Of a DNA stretch of 64,000 bases, positions 9,666 through 17,595 are shown one piece after another. Every line of letters begins with the position of its first letter. The stretch's first letter is position 1. The position numbers were made by a program, and so were the translations under genes. The notes below the pieces were generated by a model that worked only from the letters and a program-made list of their open reading frames with translations, did not search any database and was not told the DNA's origin. Source of the DNA: Leptolinea sp964446955 (GTDB lineage Bacteria > Chloroflexota > Anaerolineae > Anaerolineales > Anaerolineaceae); NCBI GenBank assembly GCA_964446955.1, contig CAYUQJ010000002.1, forward strand, positions 186,001 to 250,000. The letters are read 5' to 3'.

Positions 9666-10520
9666 TTATTCTTCAATCGATTCCTGCCCGGATACATCCT
9701 CAATGGCATCGATACCCCAGACAGAGTTCTCAATTGTCAACAAAAAACGTCTTTGATAATTCGTTCCACCGGCCAGTATGGTGACCGTGATGGAGGCTGT
9801 TGGCGGTTCCGGGCTTACCGCGGCAGATTGGACTACCATACCGCCCAGATCCCCACTGATCTGCAACATAGCTGTCGCCCCTCCGGGGGGCTGCTGCAGA
9901 CGACGCGATGAGACCAAATAATTTGACATCCGGTCAGGCGATTCCTGATATGCCGTGAGGAAAGCCAGAACTACCTCTTCCGGATTGGATGGATAAGTCC
10001 CAGCCTTTGAAAGGACCGTGATGTCATCGATCTTCCACTCGCCATTTTCTACGATCAAAGAAAACTTTGCGTTTACAGGCTCCGGAATATATAGCGTACC
10101 TTCCAGAGTGGAACTCATTGAATCGCTGGAAATGGTTGGATAACCCACCTTGAAATCACCCAGATCACCGGCAGAACCAAATATCCCTACTATTCCGGCA
10201 TCATCTTTGATACGACCCGCATAGCTTGAACTGAACAGGTTGGACATCAGGTTAAAACCTGCGCCTGATTTCATCCCATCAAGAAATAACGTTACAGTTT
10301 CTTCCGGTTGGATTTTTGGCATTACCGGGGTTTCCGGAACGTCTGTTGCCGCGACTTCAGCCGGAACCGGCGTGTTCGTTGCCACCACCTCAACAATTTC
10401 AACCACCTGCGTGGCAATCTTCTCCAGTGTGGGCGCGGCTACACCGGGAATCTGAAATGGCAAATTAGCGCAACCACCAAGAATAAAAACCAAAAGGGCA
10501 ATGGAAATGATCTTTTTCAA
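9666..10520 (-). CDS. Secreted lipoprotein, possible tandem NTF2-like domains
   Basis: The 284-residue protein starts at a TTG (10518-10520), with CAGGAGA placed 8 bases upstream. The signal peptide ends in the lipobox ILGGC, so Cys17 would be lipidated and the protein anchored outside the cell. A Val/Thr/Pro-rich linker (about 30-70) follows. Two similar segments come next, about 75-165 and 170-275; the first begins EETVTLFLDGM and the second begins PEEVVLAFLTAY. Both end in a strand pattern that includes GEWKIDDI or SVWGIDAI. This resembles DUF4878/NTF2-like ligand-binding folds, but I infer that from pattern alone. No enzyme motif is seen. It lies downstream of the repeat protein, separated by a hairpin. 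Confidence 0.7.
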   Translation of the reverse strand: MKKIISIALLVFILGGCANLPFQIPGVAAPTLEKIATQVVEIVEVVATNTPVPAEVAATDVPETPVMPKIQPEETVTLFLDGMKSGAGFNLMSNLFSSSYAGRIKDDAGIVGIFGSAGDLGDFKVGYPTISSDSMSSTLEGTLYIPEPVNAKFSLIVENGEWKIDDITVLSKAGTYPSNPEEVVLAFLTAYQESPDRMSNYLVSSRRLQQPPGGATAMLQISGDLGGMVVQSAAVSPEPPTASITVTILAGGTNYQRRFLLTIENSVWGIDAIEDVSGQESIEE

Positions 10521-10549
10521 AGGGTGTCTCCTGCTCTGTAAATATAGAA

Positions 10550-10590
10550 CACGGGGTTTGAAATTCCTTATTTGCGAATTTCACCCCGTG
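10550..10590 (-). terminator. Hairpin between repeat protein and lipoprotein genes
   Basis: On the minus strand, arms of 7 bp (CACGGGG/CCCCGTG) and 8 bp (TGAAATTC/GAATTTCA) are separated by a two-base bulge and close a 9-base loop. A TTCTATATTT tail follows. It lies just after the stop of the repeat protein, so it is probably its terminator or an attenuator before the lipoprotein gene. Confidence 0.6.
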
Positions 10591-10614
10591 CCCTTTACCA
10601 GACTATATTTTGAA

Positions 10615-12213
10615 TTATCGAGATGAGCTGTTATAGAACCAGTTGAATGCGTAATAGCCGGAAGTGCTGTCCATCCGGATAGCGATCGCTTCGCTTCCTT
10701 TCAGCTCATCGGGAATGGTATACGTGGCAGTGAAATCACCGCCTTTGCCGGTATCCGTTGTGGAAATAACCGTACCGCCAACGGCTGCCGTTCCGTATTC
10801 GCCCATCCGGACAGTGAAGGTCTGATCAGCCGGGAAATCCTTGGCAAAGATGGATACCATCGAGTCCTTGACCACAGAACTGATCGTGAATGATGGAACC
10901 GCATTGTAATCAGGTGAAACGTTCGGGCTGACAACCGGGGCAACATCTTCCTCTGCTACAGCGTCTCCCGTAGGCGCACTTTCTTCCGTCACAGGGGAGA
11001 CCGGGGTTGGTGTCGGGCCACTATGAGAGGTCACATCCGCGACTGGATGAGTGCTTAAGTTGCGGAACCAGTTATACGCATAGTATCCATTTGAAGCTTC
11101 CAATCGCAGGGCGATAAAATCGCTTCCTTTCAGATTTTCGGGGATGGCAAATGTCAATTTTTGATTCCCGTTATCTGTAATGGAACCGTTCCCCGCTACT
11201 GCTCCGCCGACACCCATTGTCCCGTAGTTACCCATATATACCGTATATTCGGTATTCAACGGCATGTTGGTGGTAGCAATAGCGACCATGGTATCGCGCT
11301 CGACCTCGGTGACAACAAAGGAAGGAATACCCATATAAACCGGTTCAATAACCGGGGGGGCCGCTTCAGCTCCTTCTGCCATCCCTTCTCCGCCGGAACC
11401 ACCTGTTCCACCCGTGCCGCCGGTTCCTCCAGCGCCGGGAATGGATGTGGTTTTATTGAAGAACCAGTTATAAGAGAATAGATAGGTTGACGCATCCATC
11501 CGAATGGCAATTCGATCAACATCGCGCAGGGATGCCGGGATCTCGTAGGTTTCTTCAAGTTCCCCACCCTCGCCAGTATTTGTTGTCCCCACAACCTCAC
11601 CGCCTTTAGCCAGGGTGCCAAAATAACCCATCCGTACGGTGAAATCCCGTTCAGCCGGGAAGTTGTGCATCTTAATCGTAACCTTGGAATCTTCAACAAC
11701 ATCCGATATGGAGAATGTGGGAATGCCGGTATATCCGGGGGAAGCTGCAACCGTACCATTGGTCGTCGTTGAAGTTGCGGGCGCAGGGTAAATGGCACTT
11801 GCCGGGTTCAAAAAGTTGGGGTCATTGCGGAAATAGTTATACGCGTAGTATCCACCCGGAGCATCCATTCGGATCGCGATGATATCCTGTCCCTTTAAGA
11901 TATCCGGGATGAGATAGGTTTCCTGGAATGCGCCGCCTGCTCCCGAGTTGGTCGTGGCAACCACCACACCGCCAGAACCATTCGTGTTGCCATATCCCAT
12001 GCGTACAGTGAATAACTTGTCTGCCGGGAATGTTGATGTCTGAATGGTGACAGAGACATCTTTGACAACAGAGACAATATTAAAAGTCGGAATTGCTTTT
12101 GCCTGGTTTACAGAACCCGGACAAAAAGCCAATCCTGCCGCCATAGCAATAACAACGAAAGCTTGAAGCAATATCAGGAATTTGGAGGTCTTTCTGGTCT
12201 GGCTTTCGGTCAT
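10615..12213 (-). CDS. Secreted protein with four 90-residue repeats
   Basis: The 532-residue protein has a signal peptide (hydrophobic residues about 12-31, cleavage near QAKA at 40) and four copies of one domain at about 41-130, 164-253, 296-385 and 439-528. Each copy runs IPTF-x-I-x-x-V-x-x-D, then FPA-x-x-x-FTVRMG, a GG-containing turn, TY-x-IP-x-x-L, IAIRMD, and ends YYAYNWF-x-N. The third copy is the most divergent (FTVYMG-like). Linkers are rich in Gly, Thr and Pro, including a (GGT)n stretch near 262-275. I do not recognise a named family. The regular strands and lack of Cys suggest an Ig-like or jelly-roll surface module. The ATG at 12213 has a strong Shine-Dalgarno (AGGAGG). Confidence 0.75.
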   Translation of the reverse strand: MTESQTRKTSKFLILLQAFVVIAMAAGLAFCPGSVNQAKAIPTFNIVSVVKDVSVTIQTSTFPADKLFTVRMGYGNTNGSGGVVVATTNSGAGGAFQETYLIPDILKGQDIIAIRMDAPGGYYAYNYFRNDPNFLNPASAIYPAPATSTTTNGTVAASPGYTGIPTFSISDVVEDSKVTIKMHNFPAERDFTVRMGYFGTLAKGGEVVGTTNTGEGGELEETYEIPASLRDVDRIAIRMDASTYLFSYNWFFNKTTSIPGAGGTGGTGGTGGSGGEGMAEGAEAAPPVIEPVYMGIPSFVVTEVERDTMVAIATTNMPLNTEYTVYMGNYGTMGVGGAVAGNGSITDNGNQKLTFAIPENLKGSDFIALRLEASNGYYAYNWFRNLSTHPVADVTSHSGPTPTPVSPVTEESAPTGDAVAEEDVAPVVSPNVSPDYNAVPSFTISSVVKDSMVSIFAKDFPADQTFTVRMGEYGTAAVGGTVISTTDTGKGGDFTATYTIPDELKGSEAIAIRMDSTSGYYAFNWFYNSSSR

Positions 12214-12330
12214 TTGTCTTTCCTCCTGAATCGAATCATACCAAAATACCAGAATAGTATAGCCTGAAAACAGTAAACCTGCACGGTTTAAGCGGTTAAT
12301 TATGCCTAAAAAGTTAAAAAGAAATGAGAT

Positions 12331-13467
12331 TTATTTAACATCCGGGAGGTCCAAAAACACCTCCAGATCTCCAAAGAGTTTTTTTACAGCCTCCGATTCG
12401 ATCTCATGCCGGGTGATTCGCCCATCTTCCCATGAACGGATCAAACCTGCTTCCCGAAGGATTTTCGCGTGAATGCTGACAGTGGGCCTGGCCAGACCCA
12501 GATACGCTGCCATATCCGTGTTAGTCATGCTAAAAGCCCGAATCAAGCGCAAAATGATCAACCGGGTAGGATCAGCCAATGCCTGAACCTGTTCCGCCAG
12601 GCGGCGTGTATGATCCAAAAAATTGAGGTACATCTGTCCCGGTTCTGCGAACGAGAGGTATATCTTTCCGGGGAGAAGAAGGAAGGAATCGGCAAATTCG
12701 AACGGTTCAAGCCAGAAATTCACGAACAGATCACCTCTGCGGATGGCAGTATTGATCTCCGGGTATCTCAACGCCGGATTGACATCCGACAACCAGCTTA
12801 TTTCCGGAACGGACCCCTCTGATTGTCCTGTACCCAGCATGGTTGTAATTTTTTGCTCCAGATCACACAAATATGACTGCCGGCTCTCCCTCCAGGGACG
12901 GTAAACTTCGTAATAATACCGGTCTAACCAGTGCCAGAACCGGTCGTGCAAATTTCCTCCCTGAAAGATTTGGAAGCAAAACCGGATCTCACGAATAAGC
13001 CTGCTCTCATAAGATGTATCCTGGGGGTGGTTGAATTCAATGGATTCATAAGCGGAATGCCGGTACCGCAGAAAGGATTGTATGAGCAAGTCTTCCTTTG
13101 AAAGATCCTGCCCGGCATCCGTTTCAGACTCCCCAAGGATCCGGTGAAGGTTGACTGACGCGGCTTCGATGCCCGTCTGCCGGATAACCATTGTCGCCCG
13201 GGAATAATCTTGCTCTTCCAGCACTCCGGATAACACGGATGCGGTTTCCAAAATACTGGAAAACCAGGGCATCGATCCATAAAACTCTTGCCACTCTTCC
13301 ATCCAGTCGGATGGGCAGGATTGGCGTAGTTCCAGAATTTCGGATGAAACACTTCCCGCGCCCAACCACCCGCCGGCAATGCCAATTGCCGTGTCCAGTT
13401 CCATGGATATGGATTGAACGATTTTCCAACCCGCGTTTGACAGACCTGATTTCCCAGGATTTTCCAT
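12331..13467 (-). CDS. ArsR-type transcriptional regulator with long N-terminal domain
   Basis: The 378-residue protein has a C-terminal winged helix (about 289-378). It contains the ArsR hallmark ALADPTRLIILRLI, then ARPTVSIHAKILREAGLI as recognition helix and turn, and a wing around WEDGRITRHEI. The first 285 residues are mostly helical and acidic and match no domain I can name; they may bind an effector. No paired metal-binding Cys motif is seen. The start codon is 1 base after the MFS stop, so the two genes form one operon and the regulator probably controls its own transcription. A candidate operator lies at 14720-14739. Confidence 0.85.
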   Translation of the reverse strand: MENPGKSGLSNAGWKIVQSISMELDTAIGIAGGWLGAGSVSSEILELRQSCPSDWMEEWQEFYGSMPWFSSILETASVLSGVLEEQDYSRATMVIRQTGIEAASVNLHRILGESETDAGQDLSKEDLLIQSFLRYRHSAYESIEFNHPQDTSYESRLIREIRFCFQIFQGGNLHDRFWHWLDRYYYEVYRPWRESRQSYLCDLEQKITTMLGTGQSEGSVPEISWLSDVNPALRYPEINTAIRRGDLFVNFWLEPFEFADSFLLLPGKIYLSFAEPGQMYLNFLDHTRRLAEQVQALADPTRLIILRLIRAFSMTNTDMAAYLGLARPTVSIHAKILREAGLIRSWEDGRITRHEIESEAVKKLFGDLEVFLDLPDVK

Positions 13468-13468
13468 A

Positions 13469-14707
13469 CTATTTCGATCCCATTATTGCTTCATCCACCT
13501 TGGGCTCGGTTCCTCCAAAAATACGGACAGCCAGGTAAGTCACAACCAGGGCCATAATTCCAGACATTCCAAGAAAATACATATCCATTTTTATCACATT
13601 GGGGACCAGAAGAGGAGTTATCACCATCCCAATCAACTGACTGGCAACCATAACTGTCTGCAGCCAACCACCTACCTGCCCGAGTATTTCGGGTGGGGTT
13701 ATCAGTTGCATGATCGTACCCACCTGCACATGGACCAATCCATTCCCAATTCCACCAACAAGGCAGGCAGCTACCACTAGATAAATCGCGATGGGTAACT
13801 TTCCAATAGGATAAACGACCGCGAGAACCAGAGGTATCAAACCCAATAGCGCGAAACCAGCCGTCAGATCCTTCCATGGGTCACCAGGTCTCTTGCGGAT
13901 AAGGATCATTCCAGTGGCCAGCAAAGAGCCTATGCCAACCAGGCTGATAGATATTCCATAGAACCGTTCTCCCTGCTGGAGAATATCGCGGGTATAGACG
14001 GACGACAGGACATCAAAACCGATGATCCCGAGTATTGCCGCGAAAACTCCGGTAAACAACAATTGCAAACGGGGGATCGAGCGGAGAACCGCAACAGGGT
14101 TTGCCATTTTGTTCACTCCCGATCCGTCGACTTGTTTCCCGTGAGCAGGTAATGACGGCAAGAACATCAGCACCCCGGCAGAGAGAAAGAAGGAGATCAC
14201 ATCAAACAGAATAGCTTTTTGAGGATCCATAACGGAGAGCACCAATCCGGCAATAAACGGGGAAAATACTTTTACAAGTCCGGCTAGCTGTTGGAGGAAC
14301 GCGTTTGCCTTCGGCAGATCATCACGAGAAACCAGATCCGGGATGACAGCCTGGCGCGATGGAGTTACCACCGACAAAATAACCGCCTCCAGTGCGAGTA
14401 TGCCATAAATGATTTCGATCCGGGTGGTGATGAACAGCAGGCTCACAACAATCCCGGATAAAACCTCACTGGCAACCAACAAAAACTTGCGGTTCACCCT
14501 GTCAACCAGCCAACCGGCAAATGGACTGATGAAAAGCGTAGGCAATAACCCCGAGAGGAAAATCCCACTGCTTTCCATTACTCCGCCCCCGCCACGAAAA
14601 ACGAGCATGGCCAGAACAGCCATGAAAGTGATCCAATTACCGATCCCGCTGACCGACTCTGCCAGGCCAAGGATAATTAATGACCTGTTTGACAAAATTT
14701 TTTTCAT
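13469..14707 (-). CDS. MFS transporter, first gene of ArsR operon
   Basis: The 412-residue membrane protein has about 12 hydrophobic segments. The motif WLVDRVNRKFLL, in the loop after helix 2, is the MFS motif A variant found in the macrolide-efflux/EntS-like group. An upstream in-frame ATG at 14755 exists. The start at 14707 is preferred because AGGAGC precedes it and because the promoter and palindrome lie between the two ATGs. Substrate is unknown. Coupling to an ArsR-type regulator suggests inducible export, for example of a toxic compound, which is inference. Confidence 0.85.
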   Translation of the reverse strand: MKKILSNRSLIILGLAESVSGIGNWITFMAVLAMLVFRGGGGVMESSGIFLSGLLPTLFISPFAGWLVDRVNRKFLLVASEVLSGIVVSLLFITTRIEIIYGILALEAVILSVVTPSRQAVIPDLVSRDDLPKANAFLQQLAGLVKVFSPFIAGLVLSVMDPQKAILFDVISFFLSAGVLMFLPSLPAHGKQVDGSGVNKMANPVAVLRSIPRLQLLFTGVFAAILGIIGFDVLSSVYTRDILQQGERFYGISISLVGIGSLLATGMILIRKRPGDPWKDLTAGFALLGLIPLVLAVVYPIGKLPIAIYLVVAACLVGGIGNGLVHVQVGTIMQLITPPEILGQVGGWLQTVMVASQLIGMVITPLLVPNVIKMDMYFLGMSGIMALVVTYLAVRIFGGTEPKVDEAIMGSK

Positions 14708-14719
14708 TTGCGCTCCTAT

Positions 14720-14739
14720 GCGTAGTTTATTGACTACGC
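14720..14739. promoter_or_regulatory. Palindromic operator candidate for the MFS/ArsR operon
   Basis: GCGTAGT and ACTACGC are perfect 7-bp arms separated by 6 bases. The element covers the predicted transcription start, directly after the -10 box, which is where a repressor would block initiation. The regulator gene is second in the operon. Confidence 0.6.
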
Positions 14740-14743
14740 CTAT

Positions 14744-14771
14744 ATTATAGCGCATTACATACGATTGTCAA
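14744..14771 (-). promoter_or_regulatory. Sigma-70-type promoter of the MFS/ArsR operon
   Basis: On the minus strand TTGACA (14766-14771) and TATAAT (14744-14749) are both perfect consensus hexamers with a 16-base spacer. This is the best-matching promoter in the window. Confidence 0.8.
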
Positions 14772-14817
14772 TATTTCTGATGTTTCGCGAGACCATCAAA
14801 TCACGTATAATCCCGGA

Positions 14818-15291
14818 ATGGCCAACCAAACCTCAAAGGGCAACGTTCGTCAGGCGGAACTGGCAGACGCAAGCGAGATCCGCTCTCTGGCAGAACAATT
14901 GGGTTATCCGAATACGATATCCTCCATAGAGTCACGACTCGAGATTATTCTAAAAGATCCAGCGCAGGTCGTATTTATCAGCGAAACAGAAAATGGTGAA
15001 ATATGTGGATATGTTCACGCGATCCACCAGGTACATATCGAACTTCAGCCCCTGGTCGAGATTGCAGGACTTGTAGTCCATTCCGATTACCGGCATGCGG
15101 GTTACGGAAAATTACTCATGGCACGCGCAGAACAATGGGCTTTTGCGAAGGGCTGCCGGATCGTTCGCCTTCATTCCAATATCATACGCGAGGAAGCGCA
15201 CAATTTTTACAGAAGTCTGGGATACGATGTTTATAAAACCCAGTACAGTTTTATTAAAACACTGGGGGAAGATCCAATACCAGATGAGTAA
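14818..15291 (+). CDS. GNAT-family N-acetyltransferase
   Basis: The 157-residue protein has the GNAT fold. Residues about 80-110 read IAGLVVHSDYRHAGYGKLLM, where RHAGYGK is the acetyl-CoA pyrophosphate-binding motif (R/Q-x-x-G-x-G/A). HNFYRSLGY near the C-terminus is the usual motif B ending. It would transfer an acetyl group to an unknown amine. TATAAT at 14806-14811 is 6 bases before the ATG with no Shine-Dalgarno, so the transcript is probably leaderless. It is divergent from the MFS/ArsR operon and ends 8 bases from the ccmD-like gene, which converges on it with no clear terminator between. Confidence 0.87.
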   Translation: MANQTSKGNVRQAELADASEIRSLAEQLGYPNTISSIESRLEIILKDPAQVVFISETENGEICGYVHAIHQVHIELQPLVEIAGLVVHSDYRHAGYGKLLMARAEQWAFAKGCRIVRLHSNIIREEAHNFYRSLGYDVYKTQYSFIKTLGEDPIPDE

Positions 15292-15299
15292 AATCCTGG

Positions 15300-15428
15300 T
15301 TATTTCTTCTTGAAGTCGACAATTTTCTTGTTAATTTCCCGCCAGCGAAGATATAAAAATGACGCATATCCGGGAATCAAGATCAGAATCACCGCATACC
15401 CTGCATAAAAATAAGTCCAGGTATCCAT
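15300..15428 (-). CDS. ccmD: CcmD-like small membrane protein
   Basis: This 42-residue frame begins with an ATG directly after the ccmC stop codon (TAAATG). It has one membrane helix (about residues 8-26, with AVILILIPGYASF) followed by a basic cytoplasmic tail rich in Lys and Arg. That is the shape of CcmD, which holds CcmE in contact with the CcmABC haem exporter. Sequence alone is too short for a firm match. Its place as the last gene of the operon, next to ccmC, and the Tyr-rich N-terminus support the call. Confidence 0.72.
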   Translation of the reverse strand: MDTWTYFYAGYAVILILIPGYASFLYLRWREINKKIVDFKKK

Positions 15429-16136
15429 TTAATCATTCTCCAATCTGACACCCGCGGCTTTTGCTTCTTCCAATTCTTCACTTAATTGTTCCAATAAATA
15501 GCGGTGACATAACAGATCGACAAACAGCAAAGTAAAAGCCAGCAGGCTGATCATAAGAGCAAATTGCATCGGGGAACTTAGAGCAAACCCATCTGATATA
15601 GATTCGCCTGCCTGTATTAGAACGGGATGAATTGTTCTGAACATTCGGATCGATACAAATGTCAGCGGGACTGAAATAAATCCCGTTATAGCGAAAACCG
15701 CAGATGTCCGTGCCCGTTGTGAAGGATCTTCCATACTGGACCGCAACATAAGATATGCCGCGTAGATAAGAACCGTTATAGTGGAAGTGGTCAATCGAGG
15801 GTCCCAGGTCCACCACGTGTTCCAGATTGGCCGGGCCCAGATCGATCCCGTGATAATACTGACGACAAAAAACAACAGACTGACTTCAATGGCTGAAACC
15901 GATACCATATCGAAAAGGTTTTTTCGTCGTAATAGATACAACCCGGCAAACAGAGACCCTGCCAGAAAACCCAGCATTCCACCCCAGGCAGCCGCCACAT
16001 GAAAGTAAAACACTTTTTGCACCGGACCCATCATCACTTCAATCGGAGTAAAAAAGAAAACAATTGTCAGAGCGAAGACAAACAACAGTACCGTGACTAT
16101 ATCAAGGATGGATAACCAGCCGGATTGTTTGAGCAT
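15429..16136 (-). CDS. ccmC: Haem exporter permease CcmC
   Basis: The 235-residue protein has six membrane helices. The tryptophan-rich haem-binding WWD motif reads NTWWTWDPRLT (about residue 107-117). Conserved His residues occur before it (VFYFHVAAAW) and after it (RTIHPVL), as in CcmC of System I cytochrome c maturation. CcmC loads haem on CcmE outside the membrane. It follows ccmB with an 11-base gap and abuts the ccmD-like gene. Confidence 0.94.
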   Translation of the reverse strand: MLKQSGWLSILDIVTVLLFVFALTIVFFFTPIEVMMGPVQKVFYFHVAAAWGGMLGFLAGSLFAGLYLLRRKNLFDMVSVSAIEVSLLFFVVSIITGSIWARPIWNTWWTWDPRLTTSTITVLIYAAYLMLRSSMEDPSQRARTSAVFAITGFISVPLTFVSIRMFRTIHPVLIQAGESISDGFALSSPMQFALMISLLAFTLLFVDLLCHRYLLEQLSEELEEAKAAGVRLEND

Positions 16137-16147
16137 TTTTTATCCTA

Positions 16148-16831
16148 TCACTCTTCAATAACTGTATCGAATAACAGTAATCCCAGACCGGTAAAAATGG
16201 CATCATAAACCAGAAGCAGATTGACCCAGGTTTCAATTTCTGTGTAAGGAAGCGCCTGCAAGAAACCGTTACTGGCTTTGACAGCAGCCAGTAATAACGG
16301 AAATGTAACCGGCAGGAGAATCACCGGCAGTAATAGATCGCGGAAACGGGATTGCATGGATAGGGCGGAGAGCAAAGTTCCACTCAAGGCATAACCGGCT
16401 GTCCCCAGAACAAGTATTACCAGAAGACCTGGATTCCAAAGCGGACTGCCATGGAGAATAAAAAATAGAGGAACAAGGACAGCCGCGACTATCAGCATCA
16501 TGATCCAAACAGAGATTGCCTTCCCGAAAAAAATCGCGGTTCGGTCCACCGGCGCGAGCAGTAAACCATCCAGGCAGGCAGAATCCTTTTCCGAGGGCAT
16601 CGAATGGTTCAGACCAATTATCCCTGTAAGTACGAGTGTCGTCCACACGATACCGCTGACAAGTGCGGGACCGGACTTTGTTTCCAAATCCAGGGCAAAA
16701 TTGAATATCAATACGACCAGGATGGAAAAAAGGACCATTCCGGAGACTAAACCCCGATTTCGCCATTCGGTTATCAGGTCTTTTTTGACAACCATCAGGA
16801 TTATTTGGGAGAACGAGTGCATCGCTTTCAT
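16148..16831 (-). CDS. ccmB: Haem exporter permease CcmB
   Basis: The 227-residue polytopic protein has six hydrophobic segments. It begins with a KKDLITEWRNRGLVSGMVLF stretch typical of CcmB, and has the conserved loop SEKDSACLDGLLLAPVDR after helix 2. CcmB pairs with the ATPase CcmA to release holo-CcmE from CcmC. Its start overlaps the ccmA stop by 4 bases (ATGA). Confidence 0.92.
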   Translation of the reverse strand: MKAMHSFSQIILMVVKKDLITEWRNRGLVSGMVLFSILVVLIFNFALDLETKSGPALVSGIVWTTLVLTGIIGLNHSMPSEKDSACLDGLLLAPVDRTAIFFGKAISVWIMMLIVAAVLVPLFFILHGSPLWNPGLLVILVLGTAGYALSGTLLSALSMQSRFRDLLLPVILLPVTFPLLLAAVKASNGFLQALPYTEIETWVNLLLVYDAIFTGLGLLLFDTVIEE

Positions 16832-17595
16832 CCATTCCCCCTTCCCTTACCTGTTGACAAACACTCTCTATAAACCTCTTCCACACGTGAACCGGTCATA
16901 TCAGCTTTGGAGTAACTCTTTACCAGTCGCCCGCTAATCAGGATATCAAAGCGGTCCGCTAACAGCTCAACCCCCGCAAGAAGATGACTTGCCAGAACCA
17001 CAGTCATCCCTTCGCGCACAGTTTTTTGGATAAAACCGGCCAACCGGTCACAACCATCCAGATCGAGACCGTTGAACGGTTCGTCCAGCAGAAGGATTTT
17101 CGGACTATGAAGAACAGCCCTGCCCAGAGCCAGTCGTTGCTGCATTCCACGCGAAAATGTCCGCACCAGATCAGTCCGTCTTTCATACAAACCGACGAGA
17201 TCAAGAACACCCTGTATCTCTTCGCGGGTATCTGCCATCCCGTACAGGCGGGCATAGAACTTCAGGTTCTCTTCCGCGGTCAATGCCGGGTAAAGAAGGG
17301 AGGCGTGCGACACAAACCCGATGACGCGTCGTGCCAAAGCCGCTTCCCGCGGTAAATGATGTCCGGCTACCTCAATACATCCCCTGTCCGGCCGCATCAA
17401 TGTAGAAAGCAACCGCATCAATGTTGTTTTTCCGGCACCATTCGGACCAAGAAGGCCTATAACATTGCCCCGTCCTGCTGTGAAGGTCAAATTGTCCAGA
17501 ACAGTCTTCCGACCGAGTTTTTTCGTTACTTCCAAGACCCGGATCGAGGTTTCTGCCTCAACACGATTCACTGGCAATCTCCGCGCATTTGACAT
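16828..17595 (-). CDS. ccmA: Haem exporter ATPase CcmA
   Basis: The 255-residue ABC ATPase has Walker A GPNGAGKT at residues 50-57, the signature FSRGMQQRL near 145, and Walker B ILLLDEPFNGLD near 165. It powers CcmB in System I cytochrome c maturation. The start at 17595 overlaps the end of the upstream dihaem lipoprotein gene by 28 bases. The N-terminal extension of about 15 residues is not essential to the fold, so the true start may be slightly downstream. Confidence 0.93.
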   Translation of the reverse strand: MSNARRLPVNRVEAETSIRVLEVTKKLGRKTVLDNLTFTAGRGNVIGLLGPNGAGKTTLMRLLSTLMRPDRGCIEVAGHHLPREAALARRVIGFVSHASLLYPALTAEENLKFYARLYGMADTREEIQGVLDLVGLYERRTDLVRTFSRGMQQRLALGRAVLHSPKILLLDEPFNGLDLDGCDRLAGFIQKTVREGMTVVLASHLLAGVELLADRFDILISGRLVKSYSKADMTGSRVEEVYRECLSTGKGRGNG

